Origin: Betaproteobacteria bacterium
Lineage (GTDB): Bacteria > Pseudomonadota > Gammaproteobacteria > Burkholderiales > Burkholderiaceae_E
Direction of reading: 5' to 3'
Assembly (NCBI GenBank): GCA_016868375.1
Contig: VGHA01000030.1
Coordinates: 1-35,920 of the forward strand
DNA: 35,920 nt
In this document: positions 8,773 to 16,414 of the stretch, one piece after another
Position numbering within the stretch: the stretch's first letter is position 1
Layout of the letters: each line of letters opens with the position of its first letter
Program-made: the position numbers and the translations under genes
The notes under the pieces: generated by a model
The model's input: the letters and a program-made list of their open reading frames with translations, nothing else
Database searches by the model: none
What the model was told of the DNA's origin: nothing

Positions 8773-9864
8773 TCAGCGACTGGTCACGGCGTTGAAGGTG
8801 TAATTGTCGAGAGCGTTCTCCGCCACCCGGAACCAGCTCGCCTGATCCTGCTGGAACTGCCGCCAGGCCGGGAAAATCTCCTTGAAGTCGGGGTTCTTCT
8901 CGGACAGTTCGCCCCACAGCTCCTGCGAAGCCTTGTAGCAGGCGTCCATGACGTCACGCGGGAAATAGCGAAGCTGCGTGCCGGCGGCGATCAGATTTCG
9001 CAGCGCAGGAGGATTGACCGCGTCATAGTGCGCGATCATCTTCATGGTCTGCTCATTGCAGGCCACCTCGAACGCCACCTTGTAGGCTGCTGGCAGCGCC
9101 TCGAAGGCTTTTTGATTGACCATCGTGGTGATCGACGCGCTGCCTTCGAACCAGCCTGGCGAGTAGTAGAAAGGCGCCACCTTGTTGAAGCCCAGCTTCT
9201 GATCGTCGTAGGGGCCGACGAATTCGGTCGCATCGAGCGTGCCTTTCTCGAGGGCCGAGTACACCTCTCCGGGGGCGATCTGCTGGGGCACGCCTCCGAG
9301 CTTGGAGAGCACCATGCCGCCGATGCCGCCGATCCGCATCTTGAGACCCTTGATGTCGGCAACCGACTTGATCTCCTTCCGGTACCAGCCGCCCATCTGC
9401 ACACCGACGTTGCCGCAGACGAAGTTGGTGATGCCGTATTTGCCGTACAGCTTGCGCAGCAACGCCATACCGCCGCCATAATGCACCCAGGCATTGTGCT
9501 GTCGCGCATTCAGACCAAAGGACAGGCCTGCATCAAAGGCAAGCGCGGTGTTTTTGCCGATATGGAAGGTCGCAAGCAGGTGGTTGCACTCGACCGTGCC
9601 ATTGGACACCGCGTCCATGTTTTGCGGCACCGGCACGATCTCGCCGCCAGGAAAGCAACGAATCTCGAACTTGCCGTCGGTCAGCGCAGACACGCGCTTG
9701 CACAGTTCATCGGCCGAACCGAAAAGCGTATCGAGACTCTTGGGCCAGGCCGTAGACATGCGCCACCGAACGGTGGGCTGGGACTGAGCAACCGCTGGCA
9801 TGGCAACCGACACGCCGACTCCTGCGGCGACTGCGGAACGGGACAGGAAACGACGACGCTGCAT
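8773..9864 (-). CDS. TRAP transporter substrate-binding protein (DctP family), Tat signal
   Basis: Encodes 363 residues. The N-terminus MQRRRFLSRSAVAAGVGVSVAMPAVAQSQP has a twin-arginine pattern (RRRFL) and a hydrophobic core, so export is probably by Tat with cleavage after AVA or AVAQ. The mature part (WRMSTAWPKSLDTLFGSADELCKRVS; DLKGLKMRIGG-like region; GGVPQQIAPGEVYSALEKGTLDATEFVGPYDD) matches the TakP/mannitol-chloroaromatic type of DctP. It captures the substrate in the periplasm for the DctQM pair encoded 4.6 kb further along the same transcript. It is the first gene of the operon, behind a promoter at 9937-9965. Confidence 0.93.
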   Translation of the reverse strand: MQRRRFLSRSAVAAGVGVSVAMPAVAQSQPTVRWRMSTAWPKSLDTLFGSADELCKRVSALTDGKFEIRCFPGGEIVPVPQNMDAVSNGTVECNHLLATFHIGKNTALAFDAGLSFGLNARQHNAWVHYGGGMALLRKLYGKYGITNFVCGNVGVQMGGWYRKEIKSVADIKGLKMRIGGIGGMVLSKLGGVPQQIAPGEVYSALEKGTLDATEFVGPYDDQKLGFNKVAPFYYSPGWFEGSASITTMVNQKAFEALPAAYKVAFEVACNEQTMKMIAHYDAVNPPALRNLIAAGTQLRYFPRDVMDACYKASQELWGELSEKNPDFKEIFPAWRQFQQDQASWFRVAENALDNYTFNAVTSR

Positions 9865-9936
9865 GGTGATCTCCGGAAGTTGTGATGACTAAGCGCGGCG
9901 CAGCTGCATGCCGGCAAGGGGCCCGTCGGAAAATCC

Positions 9937-9965
9937 AGAATACTGCGCGCCCATTGAGAAATCAA
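9937..9965 (-). promoter_or_regulatory. Sigma-70-like promoter for the minus-strand TRAP/Mo-hydroxylase operon
   Basis: On the minus strand there is a -35 TTGATT (9960-9965), a 17-bp spacer and a -10 TATTCT (9937-9942). Each hexamer is one or two bases from consensus and the spacer is ideal. Transcription would start near 9930, about 65 bp before the dctP start at 9864. The upstream edge is 10 bp from the palindrome at 9975-9988. Confidence 0.6.
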
Positions 9966-9974
9966 CAGATGATT

Positions 9975-9988
9975 GATTGCATGCAAAC
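9975..9988. promoter_or_regulatory. Putative MarR operator, copy 1
   Basis: GATTGCATGCAAAC contains the perfect 10-bp palindrome TTGCATGCAA (9977-9986) and matches the second copy at 10475-10488 in 12 of 14 positions. It sits in the divergent intergenic region between dctP and the VOC gene. TTGCATGCAA-like palindromes are typical MarR-family operators (family knowledge). Binding here could control the minus-strand operon, the plus-strand VOC gene, or both. Confidence 0.6.
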
Positions 9989-10447
9989 GAATCGATCGGG
10001 CAGCCTTCGCGAAGCGCCTACGCGCGCGATCTGGCCGTGCAGCCCAATGGCGTGACCGGTGGGCGTGCGGTCTGGATCGCGATGCCGGAACCACACCGTG
10101 CACTCGATCACTTTGCAGCGATGGGCTTGCAGGCCTCACCCGGCCGCACCTGCCCGAGGCTGGGCGCGCTCGCCCATGAGATTCCGGTCGCCCCAGGGCA
10201 ATCCTTGCTGATCCTGGAGGCCGATGGCCCCGGGCCGACCCGCGAATTCATCGCCACAAGGGCAGACGCAGGCGTCATGGGGGTCAGCCTGCTGGTTGAG
10301 AGCGAGGCTGCTATCGGTGCGCGCGCGGCCGCACTGGAACTCGCACCAGACTGGCACCCCGGGCTCTTTGGTGACAGTCTGATCGTACCCGGCTCACACG
10401 CAATGGGCCTTTATCTGGAGTTCATCCGGCCAGCAAGCTCACATTGA
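9977..10447 (+). CDS. VOC/glyoxalase-like domain protein
   Basis: Encodes up to 156 residues. From GGRAVWIAMPEPHRALDHFAAMGLQASPG onward it resembles VOC-fold glyoxalase-like proteins: a strand-helix unit, LLILEADGPGPTREFIA, GVMGVSLLVESEAAIGARAAALEL, and an ending strand HAMGLYLEFI. The TTG at 9977 lies inside the MarR operator and has no ribosome binding site, so translation probably begins further in (GTG 10037 is one option) or the gene has lost its 5' end. It may act on an intermediate of the pathway encoded around it, but no metal ligands can be assigned with confidence. Confidence 0.6.
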   Translation: MHANESIGQPSRSAYARDLAVQPNGVTGGRAVWIAMPEPHRALDHFAAMGLQASPGRTCPRLGALAHEIPVAPGQSLLILEADGPGPTREFIATRADAGVMGVSLLVESEAAIGARAAALELAPDWHPGLFGDSLIVPGSHAMGLYLEFIRPASSH

Positions 10448-10473
10448 CACTTTTTCAATCGTCGTGCCATGAT
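10444..10473 (+). promoter_or_regulatory. Promoter of the marR-type gene
   Basis: A perfect -35 TTGACA (10444-10449), an 18-bp spacer and a -10 CATGAT (10468-10473) lie just after the VOC stop codon. The expected start point, about 10480, falls inside the palindrome at 10475-10488, the classical layout for autorepression. Confidence 0.6.
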
Positions 10474-10474
10474 C

Positions 10475-10488
10475 GTTTGCATTCAAAC
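10475..10488. promoter_or_regulatory. Putative MarR operator, copy 2
   Basis: GTTTGCATTCAAAC is a 14-bp imperfect palindrome (arms GTTTG and CAAAC) matching copy 1 in 12 of 14 positions. It lies directly downstream of the -10 of the marR promoter and 55 bp before the likely ATG at 10543. The position supports a repressor acting on its own gene. Confidence 0.65.
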
Positions 10489-10542
10489 CATTTTTCGGCG
10501 TCGCGACATTGCCCTGCGTGGGCGCGCCGCCAGGACAGGCAG

Positions 10543-11175
10543 ATGAGGCGATCGTCGGTACCCTTGCCCGGCGCGAACAATGATCCTCTGGGCGGCTCGA
10601 CGCAGTCCGCCGAGGCCTGGGCGGCCACGGACGGTCAGCTGATCTGGGACCGCCCGGGCTACCTGATCCGCAGGCTTCACCAGATCCACGTCGCGATGTT
10701 CGTCGAAACCGTGGCGGGCGGGTCGATCACACCCATCCAGTACGGGCTCCTCAGCATCCTCGCCAATCGGCCCAATATCGACCAGCTGACGATCGGCGAA
10801 GAGCTCGGCCTGGATCGGGCGAACGTCACCGGCATCCTGAAGCGCCTCGAATCGCGGCGCCTGGTTTCGCGAGTCGTCGACCCCGCCAATCGACGGCGCA
10901 AGCTCTGCCTCGCCACCTCGCGCGGCATTGCACTGATCCGACGCTTCGATGAGCAGATGCAGGCGTGCCAAAGGGCGCTGCTGGAGCCCTTGTCCGCTCC
11001 GGAGAGGAAACTTTTCATCGAACTGCTGTCGCGTCTTGTCCAGGCCAACAACGAGTTCGGGCGAACGGCGCTGCGCCCAAATGGCCATGCACTCCAGCTC
11101 GAGGCGGCCTCGCCCGCTTCACCCCGACGGCGGCGTCCACCCGGCCGAACCGGCGCATCGGGCGCGAGCGGCTGA
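10543..11175 (+). CDS. MarR-family transcriptional regulator
   Basis: About 210 residues from ATG 10543. This start was chosen because the promoter and operator lie upstream of it and an AGGACAG site precedes it. The winged-helix core is clear: YLIRRLHQIHVAMF (dimerisation helix), ITPIQYGLLSILANRPNIDQLTIGEELGLDRANVTGILKRLESRRLVSR (HTH) and DPANRRRKLCLATSRG (wing). The C-terminus carries an unusual basic Ala/Pro/Arg-rich tail (PRRRRPPGRTG). MarR repressors of catabolic operons usually respond to an aromatic or CoA-linked ligand. The two matching palindromes make this protein the likely regulator of both divergent operons. Confidence 0.92.
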   Translation: MRRSSVPLPGANNDPLGGSTQSAEAWAATDGQLIWDRPGYLIRRLHQIHVAMFVETVAGGSITPIQYGLLSILANRPNIDQLTIGEELGLDRANVTGILKRLESRRLVSRVVDPANRRRKLCLATSRGIALIRRFDEQMQACQRALLEPLSAPERKLFIELLSRLVQANNEFGRTALRPNGHALQLEAASPASPRRRRPPGRTGASGASG

Positions 11176-11251
11176 CCCCCGGCCGGAGGGAGCGGCTGCA
11201 CGCAGTACTGTCGATCTGGAACCGTCCTCACTCAAAAAATTTTGCTGACTC

Positions 11252-11267
11252 GGTTAGTACACCAACC
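11252..11267. promoter_or_regulatory. Imperfect palindrome upstream of the preA-like gene
   Basis: GGTTAGTACACCAACC has 12 of 16 self-complementary positions, with arms GGTT and AACC. It lies 37 bp before the ATG at 11304. It differs from the MarR palindromes, so it could be a site for another regulator or chance. No clear promoter hexamers were found around it. Confidence 0.25.
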
Positions 11268-11303
11268 ATCTTCAACGAATGGTCGAATCAAACGGAGAAA
11301 CTC

Positions 11304-12620
11304 ATGGCTGACCTCTCACTGAACTTCTGCGGCGTTCAATTCAAGAATCCGATCGTCATCGCATCGCTCGAAACGACCAACAGCCCCGAGGTGATCCGCG
11401 AGTGCGTCGACGCCGGCGCGGCCGGCATGATCATTAAGACGCTGACCGACATCGAGGACATGGCGCGGCTCACCCAGAATTCGAAGTACGCGATCCTCAA
11501 TGAGCGCAACGAGCTCATCAAGGGCAAGGTCAACAAGAACTACGTCTTCTACAGCCGCTCCGGTTACTCGAGCACCGGCTTTCGCGAGTGGGTGCCCTAC
11601 ATGAAGGAGTTGCGCCAGTATGCAAACGACCAGGGCTCGCACCTGATCGGCAGCGCGGGGGGCAAGACGGTTCAGAGCTGGGTCGACATCTGCCGCACGA
11701 TCGAGGATTGCGGTTTGCCGATGGTCGAACTGAACTTCGGCTGCCCCCACCCGGCGATGATGCCTGGAGTGCATGGCGGCTCGATGATCGGACAGGACCC
11801 CGAGGTTGCGGCTGAAGTGACGGCGCGTGTCTGCGAGGCCGTCAAGATCCCGGTGGTGATCAAGCTCACCCCGGATCAGTCGCGTCTGCTCGACGTTGCT
11901 CGCGCGGTTCGCGACGCGGGTGCGGCTGCGGTCACGGCTACCAACCGTTACACCGGCTTTTCGGTTGACATCGAAACCGGCAAGCCCCGTCTCGGCGGCC
12001 CGGCCGGCATCGGGGGCGTCTGGGCCAAGCCCCTGTCGTTACGCTGGGTGCACCGGATCTATAACGAACTGGGCATGCCGATCACTGGATCGAACGGCAT
12101 CTATGACCATCGCGACGTCGTCGAGTTCATCATGACCGGCGCACCGCTGGTTCAGGTCGGCTCGGTCCTGATGCTGAAGGGCATCAAGTATCTGCCCAAG
12201 ATCATCAGCGGCCTCGAGGAGTTCATGGACAGCCACGGTTACCCGGACGTTGCATCGATGACCGGCGTCGCCTCGAGGGCTGCCGTCAAGGACTACGGCG
12301 AGCAGTTCCGCAAACCCCGGATGCACAGCGAGGTCAACCACGAGAGCTGCCGCAACCCGAAGTGCACGATCTGCATCCAGACCTGCTTCTACGATGCGCT
12401 GGCCCAGGGTCCCGGCAAAGTGGCTTCACTGAGCGACAACTGCATCGGCTGCGAGATGTGCACCCAGACCTGCCCGTTCGATTCGACCAGCATGCACACG
12501 ACCACCGACGAAGACCGGGCCAACGCCACCTTCTTCAGCATCCCTGAAAACATCTTCGAGCTGGGCAAGTTTGAGAAGGACTTTGACCGGGGTATCAAGC
12601 TCGCCAAGGTCAAGGACTGA
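11304..12620 (+). CDS. preA: PreA-like dihydropyrimidine dehydrogenase subunit (FMN TIM barrel + 2[4Fe-4S])
   Basis: Encodes 438 residues. Residues 1-310 form a dihydroorotate-dehydrogenase-type FMN barrel (MADLSLNFCGVQFKNPIVIASLETTNS; ELNFGCPHPAMMPG; TATNRYTGF; ITGSNGIYDHRDVVEFIMTGA). The C-terminus carries two [4Fe-4S] motifs, C349/C354/C357/C361 and C380/C383/C386/C390. PreA, with PreT, reduces uracil and thymine with NADH. Here no preT is adjacent, and the substrate loop after NFGCPH differs from the usual CPHGM. It may reduce another cyclic imide or heterocycle ahead of HyuAB, which follow 6 bp downstream. ATG 11304 has GGAGAAA upstream; the longer in-frame extension back to 10965 overlaps marR and is not real. 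Confidence 0.9.
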   Translation: MADLSLNFCGVQFKNPIVIASLETTNSPEVIRECVDAGAAGMIIKTLTDIEDMARLTQNSKYAILNERNELIKGKVNKNYVFYSRSGYSSTGFREWVPYMKELRQYANDQGSHLIGSAGGKTVQSWVDICRTIEDCGLPMVELNFGCPHPAMMPGVHGGSMIGQDPEVAAEVTARVCEAVKIPVVIKLTPDQSRLLDVARAVRDAGAAAVTATNRYTGFSVDIETGKPRLGGPAGIGGVWAKPLSLRWVHRIYNELGMPITGSNGIYDHRDVVEFIMTGAPLVQVGSVLMLKGIKYLPKIISGLEEFMDSHGYPDVASMTGVASRAAVKDYGEQFRKPRMHSEVNHESCRNPKCTICIQTCFYDALAQGPGKVASLSDNCIGCEMCTQTCPFDSTSMHTTTDEDRANATFFSIPENIFELGKFEKDFDRGIKLAKVKD

Positions 12621-12626
12621 ACTTCC

Positions 12627-14756
12627 ATGGCCCTGCATTCATCTGAAGAGCGATTCCGGTTCGCCTTCGATATCGGCGGCACATTCACCGACTGCGTGCT
12701 GATCGGAGACCGGGGTTCGGTGTTCACCACCAAGGTCTTGAGCGATCAGGAGCGGGTGGTGTCGCCCATCGTGGCCGGACTGGAGCGGATGCTCGAGCAC
12801 CACGGGCTGACCAAATCCCAGGTCCACGAAGTGGTCGTGGGCGCCACAACCGCCGTCACGAACCTGGTGATCGAGCGTAAGGGCGCCATCACGGGTCTGA
12901 TCACCACAGCGGGATTTCGCGATGTCATCGAGATCGGCCGGGAATTGCGCTTCGACCTCTATGACTTGATGGCTCCAGGTCCGGATCCGGTCATCCCGCG
13001 TGCCCTGCGGCTCGAGGTCGACGAGCGCACCGAGGCAGACGGCACGATTGCACGGGCAGTCGATGACGGTGACATCGAACGGGCCGCGCGCGAGCTCATC
13101 GCGCGAGGTGCCCAGTCGATTGCGGTGAGCCTTTTGCACAGCTTCACGAACCCGGCTCACGAACAGCGCGTGCGCGAGATCATCGCGCGCTTCGCCCCCG
13201 ACATCCCGGTTTCGCTTTCGTCGGAGGTGCTCGGCGAGTTGCGCGAATACGAGCGGACGATGGCCACCGTGCTGAACGCTTATGTCATGCCGATGGTCGG
13301 CCGTTACCTGGGCGTGATCGAGGAGGGCCTGCGCACAGCTGGAATTCCGGCGATCCTGCGTATCATGCAATCGAACGGTGGCGTGATTTCGCGCGAACTC
13401 GGCGAGCGGATGCCCATCCGGATGCTTGAGTCAGGACCTGCCGCCGGGGCGCTCGGCGCCGCATTCAGCGCACGGGCGGCCGCGATCGAAGAGGTGCTGG
13501 CGTTCGACATGGGGGGCACCACGGCGAAAGCCTGCCTGATCCGGGATGGAAAGCCCTCGATCACCACCGATTTCGAAGCCGCGCGCCTGCAGCGATTCAA
13601 GAAAGGGAGCGGCCTGCCGGTACGCTTGCCGACGGTCGATCTGATCGAAATCGGCGCCGGTGGCGGCAGCATCGCGCATATCGACGACACTGGCCTGATG
13701 AAGGTGGGACCGCACAGTGCGGGCTCCAACCCGGGTCCGGCCTGCTATGGGCTGGGCGGACGCCGCCCGACGGTGACTGATGCCGCGTTGCTGATGGGTT
13801 ATCTGGATCCGGGCGGCTCCTTGAGCGGTTCGGTGAAACTTCGCGCCGATCTCGCCGATGAGGCGATAGCGCAGCATCTGGCCCGGCCGCTGGGCCTGTC
13901 GGTCATCGAGGCGGCCAACGGCATCCATCGCATCGTTTGCGAACACATGGCTGCGGCTGCCAAGATCCACGCCGTCGAAAATGGCCGAGACGTTCGGCAA
14001 TGCACCCTCCTCGCATTCGGCGGCGCCGGCCCCCTCCATGCGCGCGAAGTCGCGCGGCGAGCCGGTTGCCGAAAGCTGCTCGTGCCCGCCAACGCGGGCG
14101 TGTTTTCGGCGTTCGGCCTGCTGGTCGCACCCATCAAGATGGACGCGGTGCGCACCCGATTCACCCGGCTCGAGGGAATCGACTGGCCGGCAATCGAAAA
14201 CTTGTGCGCGGAGATGGAGGCGGGTCTCTCGGCCCAGCTGACCGCCTCGGGGATCCCGCACGAGGCCATCGAGTTCGCGCGGAGCGCTGACATGCGTTAC
14301 CTCGGGCAGGGCTTTGAAGTCGAGACCCCTCTGCCGGCCCGGCTCGATGAGGCATCGAGATCAGCGATCGAGTCCGCCTTCGAACAAGCCTACGCCAGTC
14401 GCTTTGGCCGCAGCCTGGCCCAGCAACGGATCGAGATCGTCAACTGGCGGGTTGAGGCGAGCGTGGCGATCGAGCCTCCGGAATCCCGGGAGCGGGAGGC
14501 CGACGCCGGACGAACACCCTCAACGGGTCACGGCAAAGCAGGCGTCGCGCGATCGCGCCGCGCGTTCTTTCCGGAACTCGCCGACTTCGTCGATACCCCA
14601 GTGCTCGCCGAAGCGAATCTGCGCCCCGGCGAGATCCAGGTCGGGCCGGCGCTGATCGAGCAATCGGGTTCGACGATCGTGATCGGACCGGGCGATCGAT
14701 ACGGTATTGATGACACAGGCAACATTCACGTGACGCTTTCGGGCGGCGCGGCCTGA
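12627..14756 (+). CDS. hyuA: Hydantoinase/5-oxoprolinase-type subunit A (HyuA)
   Basis: Encodes 709 residues, the usual HyuA length. The ATPase-like nucleotide motifs RFAFDIGGTFTDC (about 11-23) and VLAFDMGGTTAKACLI (about 291-306, D294) are clear, as are GATTAVTNLVIERKGA, SSEVLGELREYERTMATVLNAYV and LAFGGAGPLHA. HyuA/HyuB pairs hydrolyse cyclic amides (N-methylhydantoin, 5-oxoproline, some hydantoins) with ATP, or act as acetone-type carboxylases. Here the coupling to PreA and a racemase-like protein favours a cyclic amide. It is 6 bp after preA and 27 bp before hyuB, within one operon. Confidence 0.94.
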   Translation: MALHSSEERFRFAFDIGGTFTDCVLIGDRGSVFTTKVLSDQERVVSPIVAGLERMLEHHGLTKSQVHEVVVGATTAVTNLVIERKGAITGLITTAGFRDVIEIGRELRFDLYDLMAPGPDPVIPRALRLEVDERTEADGTIARAVDDGDIERAARELIARGAQSIAVSLLHSFTNPAHEQRVREIIARFAPDIPVSLSSEVLGELREYERTMATVLNAYVMPMVGRYLGVIEEGLRTAGIPAILRIMQSNGGVISRELGERMPIRMLESGPAAGALGAAFSARAAAIEEVLAFDMGGTTAKACLIRDGKPSITTDFEAARLQRFKKGSGLPVRLPTVDLIEIGAGGGSIAHIDDTGLMKVGPHSAGSNPGPACYGLGGRRPTVTDAALLMGYLDPGGSLSGSVKLRADLADEAIAQHLARPLGLSVIEAANGIHRIVCEHMAAAAKIHAVENGRDVRQCTLLAFGGAGPLHAREVARRAGCRKLLVPANAGVFSAFGLLVAPIKMDAVRTRFTRLEGIDWPAIENLCAEMEAGLSAQLTASGIPHEAIEFARSADMRYLGQGFEVETPLPARLDEASRSAIESAFEQAYASRFGRSLAQQRIEIVNWRVEASVAIEPPESREREADAGRTPSTGHGKAGVARSRRAFFPELADFVDTPVLAEANLRPGEIQVGPALIEQSGSTIVIGPGDRYGIDDTGNIHVTLSGGAA

Positions 14757-14783
14757 GCCCGCCATTTTGAGGACCTGCAGATC

Positions 14784-16352
14784 ATGAATCCGATCGACCT
14801 TGAAATCTACTGGAACCGCCTGATCGCGATCACCGACGAAGCAGGTGCCGCGCTGAAGCGCACGTCGTTCTCCACCGTCGTTCGTGAGTCGAACGACTTC
14901 GCCTGCGTGCTCCTCGATCGTAAGGCGAGGCTGATCGCCCAGTCGACACTGAGCATCCCTGGCTTCATCGGCACTGCACCGCTTTCGCTCGCGCGGATGC
15001 TGGAGGATCACCCGGCGGACACGCTCAGGGACGGAGACATCCTGTTCACGAATGACCCCTGGATCGGTACCGGGCACCTGCCCGATGCCACGATGGCCGC
15101 ACCCATCTTCCGAAAAGGCCGGCTGGTCGCATACGCGGTCGCAGTCGCCCACCTGTCGGATATCGGCGGACGGCAATGGTCGGCCGACGCCAATGAAATG
15201 TTCGAGGAAGGCATCCGGTTCCCGGTCATCAAACTCGCCGAGGGCGGGCAATTCAACCCGCTCGTAATGCAGCTGCTCGAGGCCAACGTGCGCCTGCCGC
15301 AACAGGTCCGTGGCGATGTCGAGGCCCAGGTCGCCGCGCTCGGTGTCGCCTCGCGGCGACTCGCCGAAATGCTCGACGAATACGGGCTGGAGGGCATTGA
15401 CGACATTGCCGAGGCGATCTTTGATGCCTCACGGGATGCGGCCCTGAAGGCGCTGCGCCGCATCCCGGAAGGCACCTATACCGGCAGCGTTGAATCGGAC
15501 GGTTTCGATGCGCCGGTGCGCATCCAGGCCACCGTCACCGTCCGGCACGATGGCGTGACGGTCGACTACTCCGGCAGCACTCCGCAGGTCCGGCACGGGA
15601 TCAACGAAACCTTCAACCACACTTACGCGTACACGATCTTTCCCTTCAAGTGCCTGTTGTCCCCGGGGCTACCCAATAACGACGGCTTCACGAGGCTGTT
15701 CAAGGTGATCGCGCCGGAGGGGACGATCGTCAATGCCCGTCCCCCCGCAGCCGTCGGGGCTCGCCATCTGATCGGGCATCAGCTGCAGGCTGCGATCTTT
15801 GAGGCACTGGCGCCGGTGATGCCGGATCAGGTCCAGGCCGACAGCGGCACGCCGCTGTGGTCGATTCTGTTGCGCGGCGTCGATACGGAGCGGGGACGGT
15901 CCTTCTCCACCATCCTGTTCTTCAATGGCGGCATGGGCGCGATGCGGGGTCGTGACGGGCCCCCGGCTGCGGGCTTTCCCGCCAACATCTCAAACACCCC
16001 GGTCGAGGTCGCCGAGACCCTGGCGCCCATCGTGTTCAGCTGCAAGCGACTGGCGGACGGCTCAGGCGGGCGCGGCGAGTTCCAGGGCGGTGCCGGCCAG
16101 ATCGTTTCGTTTCAGTCGCGCTGGCCGGGGCGGCTGAGGGTGTCGCTGCTGACTGACCGCACCCGTATCCCAGCCAAAGGGCTGCTCGGCGGCGCAGCCG
16201 GCGCAGTCGGGCGGGTCCGGTTGAATGGCCTCGACGTGGACAACCCGAAGAGCGTCGTCGACATGCTCGAAGGTGATACGCTGGAACTCACGTTGCCCGG
16301 TGGAGGCGCGTACGGCGCGCCGAGAGCCACGGCCACCTCGATCGCGTCCTGA
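14784..16352 (+). CDS. hyuB: Hydantoinase/5-oxoprolinase-type subunit B (HyuB)
   Basis: Encodes 522 residues. Typical HyuB motifs are MNPIDLEIYWNRLIAITDEAGAALKRTSFSTVVRESNDFAC, FTNDPWIGTGHLPD and HLSDIGG, the latter containing His and Asp residues that in the family sit near a metal site. Near the C-terminus are GRGEFQGGAGQIV and LPGGGAYGAP. Together with HyuA it forms the ATP-dependent amidohydrolase. A GAGGACC site precedes the ATG. Confidence 0.94.
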   Translation: MNPIDLEIYWNRLIAITDEAGAALKRTSFSTVVRESNDFACVLLDRKARLIAQSTLSIPGFIGTAPLSLARMLEDHPADTLRDGDILFTNDPWIGTGHLPDATMAAPIFRKGRLVAYAVAVAHLSDIGGRQWSADANEMFEEGIRFPVIKLAEGGQFNPLVMQLLEANVRLPQQVRGDVEAQVAALGVASRRLAEMLDEYGLEGIDDIAEAIFDASRDAALKALRRIPEGTYTGSVESDGFDAPVRIQATVTVRHDGVTVDYSGSTPQVRHGINETFNHTYAYTIFPFKCLLSPGLPNNDGFTRLFKVIAPEGTIVNARPPAAVGARHLIGHQLQAAIFEALAPVMPDQVQADSGTPLWSILLRGVDTERGRSFSTILFFNGGMGAMRGRDGPPAAGFPANISNTPVEVAETLAPIVFSCKRLADGSGGRGEFQGGAGQIVSFQSRWPGRLRVSLLTDRTRIPAKGLLGGAAGAVGRVRLNGLDVDNPKSVVDMLEGDTLELTLPGGGAYGAPRATATSIAS

Positions 16353-16414
16353 CCGGCCCGCCTGTCCGGGTCGGCGCGCGGCCACCATCGAGCGATCATG
16401 ACCCCTGGACTGCC

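Noticed and set aside
6972-8795. Open frame of 607 codons on the plus strand, and a 448-codon one at 4412-5758
   Set aside because: Both are antisense to strongly supported Mo hydroxylase genes; the translations are Arg/Asp/His-rich shadows with no domain.
10965-11303. N-terminal extension of the PreA-like protein back to 10965
   Set aside because: It overlaps marR in another frame and is low-complexity; ATG 11304 has a ribosome binding site and starts at the conserved MADLSLNFCG.
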